A DNA stretch of 64,000 bases from Glandiceps talaboti (taxonomy: Eukaryota; Hemichordata; Enteropneusta; Spengelidae): positions 22,628,809 through 22,692,808 of the forward strand of contig NC_135563.1 in the NCBI RefSeq assembly GCF_964340395.1, given 5' to 3'. Both the position numbers and the translations under genes were made by a program. Under the pieces are notes generated by a model. The model worked only from the letters and a program-made list of their open reading frames with translations, did not search any database and had not been told where the DNA came from. Of the stretch, positions 13,949-25,818 are shown one piece after another (position 1 is the first letter of the stretch; each line of letters starts with the position of its first letter).

Positions 13949-16901
13949 ATGATAATGTTTTCACTAATTCCTGAGATAGACAGCAATGTAGACAGTGATT
14001 CTGAGGACACGCTAAACACCGGCCTTGACTCAGACTATCAAGCGAAAGATGCCAATACACATGCACAACAAACCGTAGATCATGGCATGTCTTCATCAGG
14101 TGCAATCGTCAATGCGGATGTTGCTCCTCCAAAGGGAACGTCTCCTGCACTTTGGGAGGTAAAATACCCGCTGTACTTCGAAGGGAATAATTGTTAATAG
14201 TTGTCTAGAAATAAACAGATTAAATTATTTTTTTAATGTTTGTTAATGACATTTGCATCTCAGATATGCATATACACTTGAACAGAGCCTCAGAGGTAAA
14301 CAAATGAAACTGATGTACCGGTAGTGATGTAGATACCTTAGATGACGTCATGATCAGTAGTGGGATCATATTGTTTATCTGCTGTTTTTTTTCAGTGTTT
14401 ACTAGTACTCACCTAGTTATATATTGCTGTTTTAAATCACTAAGTGGTAGTCACTATAGTTAATTTTTTAATATAAATTTATGTCATGTTACTTTATGTG
14501 TCTAATTTCTAAACTACATTGTCAAGCATTAATTCATGAAATGGGGCAAATCTGGATGGTACACACACACCTTGAGATAGGCAGCTGATTCGGGTGAATT
14601 GTAGCTGCTATAATTGTAATGTTATTTTTTGTTTCTGAACGTTTCATCATTCAGGGGTTTGCACTTAATATAACCCCAGAACAAAGGAAAGCCCAGAAAC
14701 AAAATATATGGTACAATTCTTGGAGCTACTGTGTGTGTGTGTGTGAAATTGGTGGATTTCTTCCTAGTTGTCACATGACTCAGTTTGTATTCAAACTATT
14801 AACATTAAAACTTTTTCAGAAATATGAGTGTCATAAATTAAATCATATCTTTGTGAAGTCATCATGGTCCAATGTTACAATTTCGCCAGTTTAATTTATT
14901 GTTCTTTTACTTTCTAGAAATTTAAATCACTTCAGAAGCGCAGACAAGAAGCAGCAAATGAAAAAATACCAGATTATAAAAAACAGAGAAGGAAAAGACG
15001 ACGTAAGCAAAATCATCAAGGAGTTCAGTCGCATCCAACAACACAGGGACAGAGACAGTGTACTGAGGAAAACACAGATGATGAGGATGAGGATGATGAA
15101 ACTGTTAAACAGAAGAAAGTTCATTGGCAGAACATAAAACAATTTATTGGAATCAACGACCACCTGAAAGGCACTGATCCAGGAAGGCTGGCACCAAAAG
15201 TAATCTTTTACAACATTTTACAAACACACATAGCTAGGGATTGGCAATGTATGTTGGAAACATTCACAGCCATTAACCACTAACCAGCAATAACAGAAAA
15301 TCCAATCTTATCAACAAGCTGTAACTAGCCTTGATGCTAATTTTTCACTTACCTATGGCCTTAAAATGACACACAAAGTATTAAATATAATAAGTGGTTG
15401 ATTTTACCAAATGTAAATGATTACAATCTTGGTAACAAAAAAAGAGAATGGTAAACAAGGAGTCAAGAAATATGAACAGATTCAGTGAATATTATTTTCT
15501 AGGACTTGTTTTGGGCAGGGTAAATACACTTATTGCCTGGCTATGAGGGCAATAGTAGATGTCTATTACCCGGTGGCTGTTATGCAGCCCCAACGCTGAC
15601 AGCTGAGGAAAATTGTTGCTACATAATAGCATGAGGGTATACTAATATGACATCTACTAGTGCCCAAATTAGGCAAGGCAATAAGTGTTTTACAACACAT
15701 CAAATTCTCAAACACAGTGTCAAAGCAAATCATCCATAGGACCCTTGTGCTACTATTATGTAATAGTGCCCCAAGGAGAATAGAAATTGGGTATTGCCCT
15801 CTATGCAAATGGAGTCACTATTATGGGTCATTAGGTCATACCATGTGATACGGACTAAGCCAATCACTGACAGCTGTATTCCACTATTATTTAGTGAACC
15901 TGTTGCTACAGTTGTAACATATTGGACTATTTTCCATATTCTTTCCTAGTCTGGTCTGGAAAAGGAAGTGGACAAAGCTGTAGGAGAAGGTGACTTTGAG
16001 TCAGCTGAAAAACTCAGTGATAGACTTGCCACCAGAAATCTTGGTGAGAGGATTACTGAAGCTATAGATTCCAGAGACTTTTTGGCAAGAAAAAAGGTGA
16101 GGCAGATTCTGATAATAATTATGTATATAGTCTTAGAGCCTTATTCTGGAAAGTGATCCCATCACAAACCAAAAGAGACTGAGAGATATGCTGTGTTGTT
16201 CTGTCCTCGTGATGTGAGTGGTGGCTGATAGGTGTTCTGACTTGTCAACCACACTTAGTGGTGTGCTGATAAATCCATTGTTAATCATTAGGTATGCCTA
16301 CCAATTAACAGGAATATCAACAATGACAGTAAACAAACCCACCTTATAAGAATTTATTATCATAAATATCAGCATAATATGCCATGTTCCTGTTTTCATT
16401 ATGCTGCTGTCATTTTTAAAAGAAGTCAAAAGAGGGAGCCCTACATATGCAAAAATATTGACTAATATCACATGGTAGTACATGAAGCAGTGAACAAAAT
16501 GTGCCTATTAAAACCAACTGTATATGACCCTAAAACATTAATTAACATGAAACAAAGTTAGCAGAATGCTTTGACTGTCTGAAAATGCAACCAGCATTTC
16601 TTTTAAAACACAGGGAAATGATAATTTTCTTAAAGGAGGCTATAGTACTCAACTATTATGGCCCTATTTCTGGTCCAAGGCTGCCTCTAAATAGCACCCC
16701 TAGTGGCCAAACTATACAATCTGTTGTCTTTATGATAACTGGAATATGGTATATTCAGTTTGACAACTCATGCCAATAATGAAACATTTTGTGTCTTTGT
16801 TTTAGGAAGAGGATGAAGCAGAGAAGGCTAAAAAGAAGAAAAAGAAGCCACCATGGACATTTGAAGCCAAACATAGATGGGAAATGAAGTCAAATATGTA
16901 A
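13949..16901 (+). CDS. FAM204A: FAM204A orthologue, four coding exons, complete
   Basis: Exons 13949-14158, 14918-15199, 15950-16096 and 16806-16901, all GT-AG and phase 0, give a 244-residue protein; human FAM204A is about 233. Recognition rests on conserved blocks: an acidic N-terminus (SDSEDTLNTGLDSD), a basic stretch (KKQRRKRRRK), WQNIKQFIGINDHL, then SGLEKEVDKAVGEGDFESAE and LATRNLG, and the C-terminal motif FEAKHRWEMKSNM, which nearly matches the end of the human protein. The molecular function of the family is not established; basic runs of the RKRRRK and KKKKKK type suggest nuclear localisation (inference). Either ATG at 13949 or the second one at 13955 could be used. The gene is divergent from the harmonin-N gene and convergent with tincar. 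Introns 2 and 3 are about 0.7 kb each with unremarkable content. Confidence 0.9.
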
Positions 16902-17684
16902 AAAGGGTTTAAATATTTTATTTTGAACTGTTGTACTTCATTTTATATTAGTATTCCTGGCTATTTTGACTGGCAAGAAGTCAGTGAAAATAATAAGGAA
17001 ACCACTACTTCATGCTATTTATACTGCCATGTAAAGAAATCATTATATTGTAAATTAAATCCATCTTTATACTTTCACATAATGATGTATATTCTTTACT
17101 GATTGCATTATGAGAGGTAGAAATTGATATATTTGAAATATTTCAATGGTTGAGTAATTTGCAGTGTTTTTGCTAAGATTGGGAACCATGGTAACAGAAA
17201 GGGAGAAAGGGGTAAAAATGAGTGTTTCCCCTTAGAGTCAATGCAAATTTTGTTTGGGAACCCAGGTCAAATTACTTGGCAACCCTGGTAGATTTTACCT
17301 ACTTACTGCTCTTTGCAAAAACTCTGATTTGCATACAACTAACCACTTGAATTCTCAGTACATCTTCAAAAATACTTGTGCAACAAGTTGGATTACTTTT
17401 TTTTTTTAAATTGACAATCCTAGTTATTTATTGTCCTCAATAACCATTGACCATTGCTCTCCGTGTATTTAGCATTTGAGCATTGATAGTCATGATACAA
17501 ATACACAAGAAAGTGAATATTTTTGCTTTGCACTTTGCACACAGTACTAGTAGCACTGGTAATATATAAACATGATAGCACGCCATGGCATGAGGCTAAT
17601 GTATCACAAACCTTTGTTTTTCACCTACTTCTTAGATCAAGTGAACAAAAGAGACTGGTATGTACATTGACTGTAAGACATGTC

Positions 17685-17785
17685 ATGTCACTCTGCCCTT
17701 ATTGGCCTACTTCAAGGGTTTGACTGATGCCTGAGGTCAAGGGCGCCCCCACCATGCCATACCTTACAGATTAATATGCAGTCTT
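17685..17785 (+). repeat. Interspersed repeat, copy 1 (matches 30506-30600)
   Basis: The blocks CTGCCCTTATTGGCCT, GTTTGACTGATG, AAGGGCGCCC and CATGCCATACCTTACAGA recur in the same order, diverged, at 30506-30600. No terminal repeats or coding capacity were seen. The family is not recognised. Confidence 0.6.
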
Positions 17786-17855
17786 TTTTTTTTTAAAAAA
17801 CAGTATTTTTATCCCTATTGTCAGATGTCAGATACTGTTGAATTTAAAACACCAG

Positions 17856-17896
17856 AATAAAAAAATTGTAAATTTGTAAATACTTGAAATTTTATT
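17856..17896. terminator. Back-to-back distal polyadenylation signals
   Basis: A plus-strand AATAAA at 17856-17861 is followed 30 bases later by TTTATT at 17891-17896, which is AATAAA on the minus strand. They could serve as distal poly(A) signals for convergent FAM204A and tincar. Closer ATTAAA variants exist for both genes, so actual use is uncertain. Confidence 0.35.
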
Positions 17897-18194
17897 GCAA
17901 CTTTTGTTTTTCCTGTATGTACAATGTGTCAAAAGAGTGTTTGAAATTTCACTTCCTTGTTATCCAATACAAACTTGATGAAGAAATTACAAACTGTTTA
18001 AATAACACACATCGGGAAAATGGTTCATACCTGAATAAATACAAATAAATACATGAAGTGATAATGTGAAGAAGTAAGTTTTGAATTGGGAACTGTTGAA
18101 AGATGGAATTAAAGAAGTTCTTTGGCACAAAAAGAATCACGTAAAATTCAACTCCATTCATGCTGAAATGTCAAATGATATGTCACACTGGATA

Positions 18195-18520
18195 GTGGAG
18201 TCAAGATAGTTTAATGGTTAGAGTGGCCAGCTTTAAATCTGCAAGTTGCTGGTTCAAGCCTCACTGCTGCCACTTGTTTGTGAATGACTAAAGTCATTGA
18301 GCAAGTTGTGAACCACGGTTGTGCCCAGTTAAACCAGCTGTATTATTGAGGACCTGGCAGGATAGAAGTTTCTAGGTGAAGGATTGAATCCTATGTGCTT
18401 ATAAAGGCTGCAATGGATTGCATGCTCCTCAGGGAGTTTAGATTCATGCCAGGGGTAATAATTGTGAAATGCTTTGACTAGTATGGTAAAAACACCATAT
18501 AAAAACTAATATTGTTATAT
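18195..18520 (+). mobile_element. tRNA-derived SINE
   Basis: The head has a tRNA-like A box (TAGTTTAATGGTTAGAGTGG) and, about 35 bases on, a B box (GGTTCAAGCC). The body is unrelated to tRNA. The 3' end (GTGAAATGCTTTGAC, then CACCATATAAAAACTAATATT) has the layout of the LINE-matching tail found in V-SINE-like elements. It lies in the tincar 3' flank on the opposite strand and is too degenerate to be a functional tRNA gene. Confidence 0.75.
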
Positions 18521-18815
18521 AGCATTCCATAGTGTGTGCCACACATCTTAGAGGAAGATTGGGCTCTTTCATGCAAGCTGTTATTATATTGCAATTCGTC
18601 AAACTGATTAACTAAATGTAAAATAAATAAATAACATAACACAGACTCTAAACATTGAAAGTGTCAAAACCTATTTAGAAGAAGCTTTTTACACATGCAA
18701 ATGTTATCATTTAAATATATTCATGCAATATACAAGCCATGCAGAAATTACTTTGTTTAATAGTAGTTTTATCCTGTTTGAAATGTCTGTAAGTGTCAAA
18801 CAGAAATCGTCATAT

Positions 18816-21619
18816 TTAGCAACCACTTCCGTCACTTGAAGATGTTGCTGAAAGACTGCGTTTTTCAGTCAGAATTTTTCTTGTTGGATCATTTCTTTTG
18901 AAAGGTGAACCTTTAGTGTCAGTTGGTGAATGAGAAGACTTAGTCAGTGTGCTAGTACCATTATGATTGTTACTATTATGATTGTATTGATGTCTACTTG
19001 GTAATGGACTTTGCATTGGGTGTTTGTCCGAAACACCATGTTCTCTCTGTAATGAATCCTGGCTTTTATTCAGTGGGTTTCTGTGCATTCTTTCTAGTGT
19101 ACCATTATGTGTTGGTGGATTGGGATGTTGTTTCATGGCCCTCATGATGGCTTCTTGTTTCATTACATTCTTAACCGTGTGGCGTGCACCGGAGTTGACC
19201 ACTGTCATTTCAATACCATCACCAACAACTCGGGATAACGACTGCTGACTACCTCCATGTTTACGAGACACAGTCATGGTAGAGTACTGGGAGCTTGGAA
19301 TCACTGGTTTGTCATAGATGTATTGAGTTGTGAATTTCCAGTCTTTTTTGACAGTGAAAAGAATCCATAATGTGATCCACTGAAGAAAAAAGATGATGTC
19401 AAACACAAGGAAAGTCAGCATGGCTGTATCACTGTTAGCTTCATAGATTCTATAATAGTCAACCAATATGGGTACACGAAGAGATAAAAGTATACATAAA
19501 ACTATAAAAGCACAAATATGAGCAAAAAATCCCTTGCATTGAAATGCTATACTGGATATGTTCTGTACATCAGCAGGATGCTCTTTGTCTTGGAGTTTCT
19601 TGTACGATCTTTGCAGCTGGCCATGTCCGTACAGATACAGAACAAGTGAAAATAAGAAAATAACTAAACTACTAGCCAGATATAGAAAGATAACAACACT
19701 TGAACTTTGCAACATTGCTTCAACCTCAATGCCAGAGTCCTTCCAACCATATTTGCCTAATTTGTAAATTACTGAAAATCCACAGTAAGTGAACATTTTG
19801 TTAATAGCAATCAAAACAAGTTCAACTCCAAATACAACACTGAAGAGTTTATGACTAAACCAGAAAGTATCAGCAAACTGCACTGCATATAGAAATAATG
19901 GGATGAGATAGTTCAAGAAAGCAATTGAAATAGATGGACTGACGTAGAAATAGTATGTCTTGATCACTGGTAGACTCTCAGTTGATGAGATAGTTGACAA
20001 GGGTGATGAGGTCAATGGAACTGGTTGAACAGATGACAACACGGATCTGTGAGAACTTCCAAATATAAAGTCTAGCTCAGTTGACCAAACTGCTTCTGAA
20101 AGTAAATAAAAATTGGCATACTTTAGTACAATTAATAGCATAGTTATATATGTCTTATCAACACATGGTTGGTGCACCACTTCAGATAATGTTCTGATAG
20201 CCCAGAGATTTGTCATGGTCTATCTCAAGCTGTGATTTGATAGCTTGAGATAACCAGACCACAACAAAACTCTCTGTGCTAGTGTTCTGATATAGTTAAT
20301 TGCAGTCAGGTAAGAAATAAAGTCTCATTTTACTTGGCATAATATTTATGGAAACCTATCACTGCAATTAAAATGAGTCAACTATTTCCTTGCCTCAACT
20401 TCCACTTCCTGTGAAACTTTACACTTCCAAATATGAGAACAGGAACAACTAGAGACTTTGAAAGCAAACCCATTCTGTCCTTGTTGTGGCTACTATTACG
20501 ATATGTCTCAGTGGAGGCGTATGTGTGTACACGTGGGATGTGGATGTTGACGTTTCTATTCTTAGATCGTAACATAACTAACAACGGTACCATAGAATTA
20601 CCATTCTAATTAGCTTTTCGGCTCATAAAAAGAGGATTTCCGTTCTTTCTTTACAGTCGACATACTTTCCTATCAACTCTTTCTTATATATCAGTAAAAG
20701 ACACATTTGGAACTATTTCATTGTTTGGTTGGAGGAGAGGCAGGTGTCTCAATGATAAGAATAGGGTCTTTGTTCGCTGTCCCAATTTCGCAATGGGATT
20801 GTAATAACCATAGAGAGTGGACACGAAATTTCTTCTCCACTGTCTATGCTGTAACGACGTATTGTGAAGAGGGTGTTCATAATTGTGATAATTCTGAGGG
20901 ATGAGTTAAAGATAGGGGTTCTGACGAAAATATATTGATGTATATGTAATGATTGAGCAAACGTCAAACGTTTCCCGACGATATTTCCATTTGGTTTGTG
21001 GAAATAAAAGGAGGGAGAGACCGAAGGAAAAAAATGGGAGATTCTGCAAGTTGCAGACGTGTGGTTAATTTTCTTAAATTGCTAAATACATCATATAGCT
21101 TGTGAAGTAAATTATGTGCAGTTAGATTTGAGATGGAAAGCATAAATTTCGTGAATTACCTGCTGGTAGATGTCCATGTTGAACTTCTGCAGCCTGTAAC
21201 AGCAATATTGGCAGTAGTAAACAGAACGCTGAAACAAGATGTAATGTTGCACCGAGTGGGCCAAAATGATGCAGCAATCTCTGTGCTCTACTTGGTCCCT
21301 TCCTCGAGTCGTATCCCATATCAAACTTCTTCTCGTGTTTCTTCCTTCCAAGTTTCTCGCCATCATTCGATGGATTTCCAGTTTTGAAAAGTTGAGTTGG
21401 GATGAAAGCTAACATTGTTAAAGTAGCTGCTACCATAAGTACGATGTAGAATATGAGTGCAGTCGTTGGTTTCTCACCCTCAGGCCATGTTAGTCCGTTA
21501 TAGTGGTTGTATCGTCCAACAGCATCAACCATGAGGTACAAAAATGTGACGATGGCAAAGACGCAGTACCACGAACATCCAAATGAATTCCATTTCGGGG
21601 CTTTTTTACAAGACGCCAT
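18816..21619 (-). CDS. tinc: Tincar orthologue, two coding exons, complete
   Basis: Coding exons are 21160-21619 (CAG|GTAATT donor) and 18816-20095 (acceptor TTTACTTTCAG), together 579 residues. Tincar is a multi-pass membrane protein first described in Drosophila and expressed in heart and nervous tissue; its biochemical role is unknown (family knowledge). Visible features: an N-terminal segment with hydrophobic helices, the loop KTGNPSNDGEKL, then GPLGATLHLVSAFCLLLPIL. The junction gives AVWSTELDFIFG, which matches the conserved ATELDF block of fly tincar. At least six further membrane helices follow, ending at FFLQWITLWILFTVKKDWKF. The last 150 residues are polar, basic and Ser/Asn/His-rich and likely cytoplasmic. 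The open frame in the second exon continues about 40 codons upstream into the intron, but those codons are not coding. A 5'UTR intron (acceptor at 21636, donor at 21872) precedes the ATG at 21619. It is much shorter than the fly protein. Confidence 0.85.
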
Positions 21620-21871
21620 CTCGACTCAATATTTTTCTAAAGTTGAAGAAAAAACCCTCGATCAATGAACTCGTCCTTGAATTAATTTAACATTGAAAAC
21701 AAGAATAATCAAGGATGACGTGAAACTTTGTTCTTATATATCGTATTGTTATTACAATATCAGGGTATATATTATAGTTACAATGTACATATCTTAAGAT
21801 ATTTCATATTTGTATAACACACGAAAGAAACTTGAAAATTTAGCTAGAAAGGCAAACGTTAATGTTCTTAC

Positions 21872-22050
21872 CTTGTATAGTCGGAAACTATCTACGCGTT
21901 CAAGATTCTCTCTTGGATTCCTACAGTAACTTATTTTGTGGCACTACAAAAAGCGCGTTCTAAAACTTTGAAGCTTCTATTTTGATTTCCTGTGTATGGC
22001 AAACTAAGGTGCACTTATATATTAGCGTGCGCAAAGCTGATTGGTCAGGA
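21872..22050 (-). promoter_or_regulatory. Tincar promoter with TATA and CCAAT boxes
   Basis: Reading the minus strand towards the gene, there is a CCAAT box (22044-22040, in TGACCAATCAGC), then a TATA box (TATATAAGT, 22021-22013). A 5'UTR exon then ends at a clear AAG|GTAAGA donor (21872), and the matching acceptor (CAACTTTAG, exon start 21636) lies 17 bases before the ATG. A start site near 21985-21990 is predicted from TATA spacing. Unlike the other two promoters in the window, this one is TATA-type, which fits a tissue-restricted gene (inference). Confidence 0.6.
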
Positions 22051-22798
22051 TGAATATGATGTCACATCTTGTTTCCTTATATGGCGTGAATGTGTAATTA
22101 TATCGGAAGTTGCGTTCAGCCCACCCATCGCCGTCTCATCTGACATGGTCTGGTCTTGAATTGTCTGTGCAACGCTGGAAGGGGTTGCCTTGAATTTGGA
22201 AGGTTCCAATTTGAATTTAGGACATTGACTAGCCTACTGAGAAGCTAATTATTGGATGATGTACACTAAATTTGATGGCTTGAAGAAGTATAAGACTTAA
22301 ATACCGTATCATTTGATAGGAAATAGACTTTGACTTACCCTCGTGGCTAAGAGTCACAAGTATACAGGTAATATCGTAATCGACTTCAAGACACACCCCT
22401 ATACTATAATGGTCAATGCCTGCCTAACTGGTCTGTTACCTTTCCTGTATCATGTGTACACAGATGAGTAAACCATAATTACCATAATTGATACAGTAAT
22501 GAGATAGGTCGCGGTCATTTACGCGTAGTTATTTAGAAATGGACTTTTGACCTCTGTACAAGTAACATACAATCAAAATGGTATTGGTAATTCTAAACAG
22601 AAAGCCAAGCAAGTGTGGTTTGGGCTCAGACCACTACATGTAAAAGAACTGAGGTTTGCGTTTGGGCATCCCTATGGACGTACGTGTATTGTGACCAAAG
22701 ACAATACATATGTTTGTTGTGGCAGGAGCTCCCCTAATATAAAACCCATGGTACTACATGGACTCAGACCACCAAACAAGTTTTGCTTCTGCCTACAT

Positions 22799-22833
22799 CA
22801 GTATTACATGTACATGTACATGTACATGTAATA
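22799..22833. repeat. (ACATGT)n palindromic simple repeat
   Basis: Several TACATG units are flanked by GTATT and AATAC, so the whole tract is self-complementary. A minor simple repeat with no gene association. Confidence 0.8.
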
Positions 22834-23570
22834 CTGTACAAATCACCTTGCGGTTATCGCGCACATATTAAGCTCAGTGTGGAATTGGTGTCTTGTTGAA
22901 TATTTTCACAGTTTGGTGGTCAGAGATTTATAGGCTTACACCGAGACCATGAATTGGTACAATAGTAGGTTCCGGGGGTAGGTTTATATATCAACTATAA
23001 ATAGTATAAATCAAATTATAATGAATAAGAATTCGTTGAAAAAATGATAACATAATTCTAAATAACTACAACATATTTCACCAGACGCAATGACATGTTG
23101 TAGGCCTAAGAACCTCTATGTAATCACACTTCGTACATCATCAATCGGGGACGTACTGTAGCGAACAACAAGTCAGATACACTAGCCTGTGACCTTTTCA
23201 ACCTCGACTCTATGGGTAGTCGTATAGTACAGCATGTAGTGCATTGGAGTGTTTTCAGTGTCAATGACCTTGCCCTTGGGTCTCGTGTCTGGCATCGCTT
23301 AGCATAGCAGGAAGTCTTGTTTTATGACATGCATCCAGCCAGGCCCGCCAAAGGAAATGGTACTACAGTTGAGTGATTCATTCAATAGTCCAACAATTGT
23401 CCAATACATGTGAGGTGTTGTTTTTTAAACTTGAGAAACAAATTATCGGTGATCCGTTGCGCTTTGTAATGTTAGTTCAATATTTTCGTTTTAAATCTGC
23501 CAACATTCTTGAAATGAGAAAGGATGAATGGATTTGAACTATGTGAACATGATTAATCTCAAATGGTTCT

Positions 23571-23837
23571 GTGCTGACCACAGTCGCCTGTAAACTGTTA
23601 TTCCTTTCCTAAATGGTTTTATTCTTGTCTATGACGGCGATATTCTTATAAAATCGGTAGCGATGTTATAAATACAACACGACATCTATATATTTATGAC
23701 ATCGCTACCGATTTTCTAAGAATATCGCCAATCCCTATAATAACGTCATTGTTCTGTAATATTAGGACCGTCATCATAGACAAGAATAAAACCATTTGGG
23801 AAACGAATAACAGTTTACAAGCGACTGTGGTGCTGAC
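23571..23837. mobile_element. MITE-like foldback element with perfect 8-bp target duplication
   Basis: The direct repeat GTGCTGAC at 23571-23578 and 23830-23837 flanks a 251-bp element. Its terminal inverted repeats start CACAGTCGC and run about 57 bp with few mismatches. A second inner inverted pair (CGATATTCTTA, then AATCGGTAGCGATGT and its complement) makes most of the element one long imperfect hairpin. There is no coding capacity. An 8-bp target duplication is typical of hAT and some other DNA transposon superfamilies; the autonomous partner is not in the window. Confidence 0.85.
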
Positions 23838-25472
23838 GTCAGGTTTGTGTTCTAGCTGAAGATAACTTAAAGATAGCTACAGATAACTTAACGATAGCTG
23901 CAGATTTACGATTAAAGTCGGAAAGAACGGATATATAAATATCAGGATAGATACGAGAGTCTCCACCACCCCCACCCCCACCCCCCGTAGATATCTCCGT
24001 GTATCACGTATGTAAGCTGATATCTGTAATATCCGGAACGCTGCTCATCTACACTTCATAATTACCGTAGTCAACATCCGATGGTTGGCCTGTACTCTGC
24101 TCCAGCACAAATCTGACGTCGTTAGTCGGAGACTTTTTTACCAGTTTTATACTCTACAAGTACAGTTAGTACCTCCTGAATGTTGTATGACTACAATTTA
24201 TGTTTCGCCATGGCAATTAGCGATTATAGTGTAGTCCTATACACGTTATATGATCATCCCCACTATCGCAGAGAACGACTACACGTATAGAGTAACTAGA
24301 CTAATTAATCACAAATGATGGGAATGTGAAAGGCACTAAAAATCAACGAAATTCTTCAAAATTGTTCAACACAACCACATTGAGCTAATATAGGATGGTC
24401 ACAATACAAAATAATGGCGTCATAATGTTTTTACGAATGTTCAAAAAATAAGTTCACCGGTGTTTACATTTATTAAACTATAATGATATTGAAAACGATA
24501 TACTTTTATGATTATCCTTGAATAGAATACTAACTCACAAGTGACTGTGTTTTGAACCTGTAAAGTGCGACCGAAAAGGACACTCTGAACACCACAGTTC
24601 ATACTGGGCACTGTACTTTTTAGACTCCTGTAGGAATAATTGTAATGACAAGTCTGAAATACCGGTTTGTACGTTTTGACTTATGTAAAGTTCAATACGG
24701 TCAAAAAAATATTTACACAACAATTTTCCCACAGGAAAATGTCTATTTAGTCAATTTGCTAAGTAGCCACTGTACCCTCGTGATTTATTAAGTTTATGGT
24801 GTCTCCTTGACCTCGTGCCAGAGTGCTATGTATTGGTTAAGAACGTATACACCGTCTCCACTCCAGATATATACATAAAAAACATACTAGATATCTCCTA
24901 AATTCGCCATACTTGAATAAAGAATAACGTGATTTGGAAGTAATTCGTGATGGAAGTAAGTTAACAAGGTCTTTCACACCTGTAAGCGTCAGTAGTTATT
25001 CTCGGTGAGTGCCTCGCGGCTTGTTATTGGTTACCAAGGTGACTGTGAGGACACTGACCCCCGACGGATAGATTTATTTGAGTTGTGGTTTTGTGGTATT
25101 CCATGCATGTGAGACGGGGTTCTTATTTTGAACATCAAAATAACATAACATGCTTTATGCATTGTTTACACGTGATTTATCATCGACCAGCTTTTAAAAG
25201 TTGAGAAAACATACACGTTTATACACACACATATGCACACACACTCTTTCTCTCCCATTATCTTTCTGAATATCCATGTAACAAAGTAATAATTTATGAT
25301 CTTAACTTTTCAATAGTTTGTAATTACATAGACATGGAATCAAAATGAACTTTACACAAATTCAGAGAGTTCAAGATTGCCTTTGTAGCAGGGTTTAGTT
25401 GTGAGAATATATGATCCCTGCATCTCGACTTATTTAGCTCCATTGATCAAACAAAAATGTAGGTGCTGTATT

Positions 25473-25818
25473 TTAAAGTGGCCATATGGATGAAGATCAG
25501 GTATTTATTTTGGATTTTTAATTTATAAAACAATTTTATGATGAAAGTCAATGTGAAACAACACAGACCAAGTCTGTGTTTGTATCTCAATACATTGCAA
25601 ATAGCTAAAAAAAATGTGTAAAAAAGTTTTATTGCCGGTATGTACAATAACAAACATTTAACACATTTATCAGTCTTTTGCAATGTATTGAGATACAAAC
25701 ACAGACTTGGTGTATCTTGTTTCACATTTATATTTCAAGTAGGAAGCCATGATAAAATTGTTCTATAAATTAAAAAGCCAAAGTAAATTTGCAATCTTCA
25801 TCCGTATGGCCACTTTAA
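25473..25818. mobile_element. TTAA-flanked foldback MITE, copy 1
   Basis: TTAA at 25473-25476 and 25815-25818 flanks inverted arms beginning AGTGGCCATA, followed by TGGATGAAGAT or CGGATGAAGAT. The arms extend roughly 140 bp each with internal differences; the inner parts of the arms (GAGATACAAACACAGACTTG and complement) are nearly perfect. TTAA target sites are characteristic of piggyBac and Kolobok transposons. The short minus-strand open frame inside is an artefact of the palindrome. A diverged relative lies at 30068-30282. Confidence 0.8.

Larger units (their letters stand above)
16902..18815. other. Convergent 3' region between FAM204A and tincar
   Basis: It contains the probable 3'UTRs of both genes, an interspersed repeat copy (about 17685-17785) and a tRNA-derived SINE (18195-18520). 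Open frames here are short and unsupported. FAM204A has a near ATTAAA (17054-17059) and a far AATAAA (17856). Tincar has a near ATTAAA on the minus strand (TTTAAT, 18756-18761) and a far AATAAA (17891-17896). Confidence 0.6.

Noticed and set aside
15540-15850. Opposed 60-80 codon frames in FAM204A intron 2
   Set aside because: The FAM204A exons join in phase across them. The segment has scattered repeated motifs (CTGACAGCTG) that hint at an old transposon, but no ends could be defined.
18195-18270. tRNA gene
   Set aside because: A and B boxes are present, but stems do not pair well and the sequence continues into a SINE body and tail.
20096-20216. N-terminal 40 codons of the open frame containing tincar exon 2
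   Set aside because: A TTTACTTTCAG acceptor at 20096-20106 and the perfect join to exon 1 show these codons are intronic read-through.
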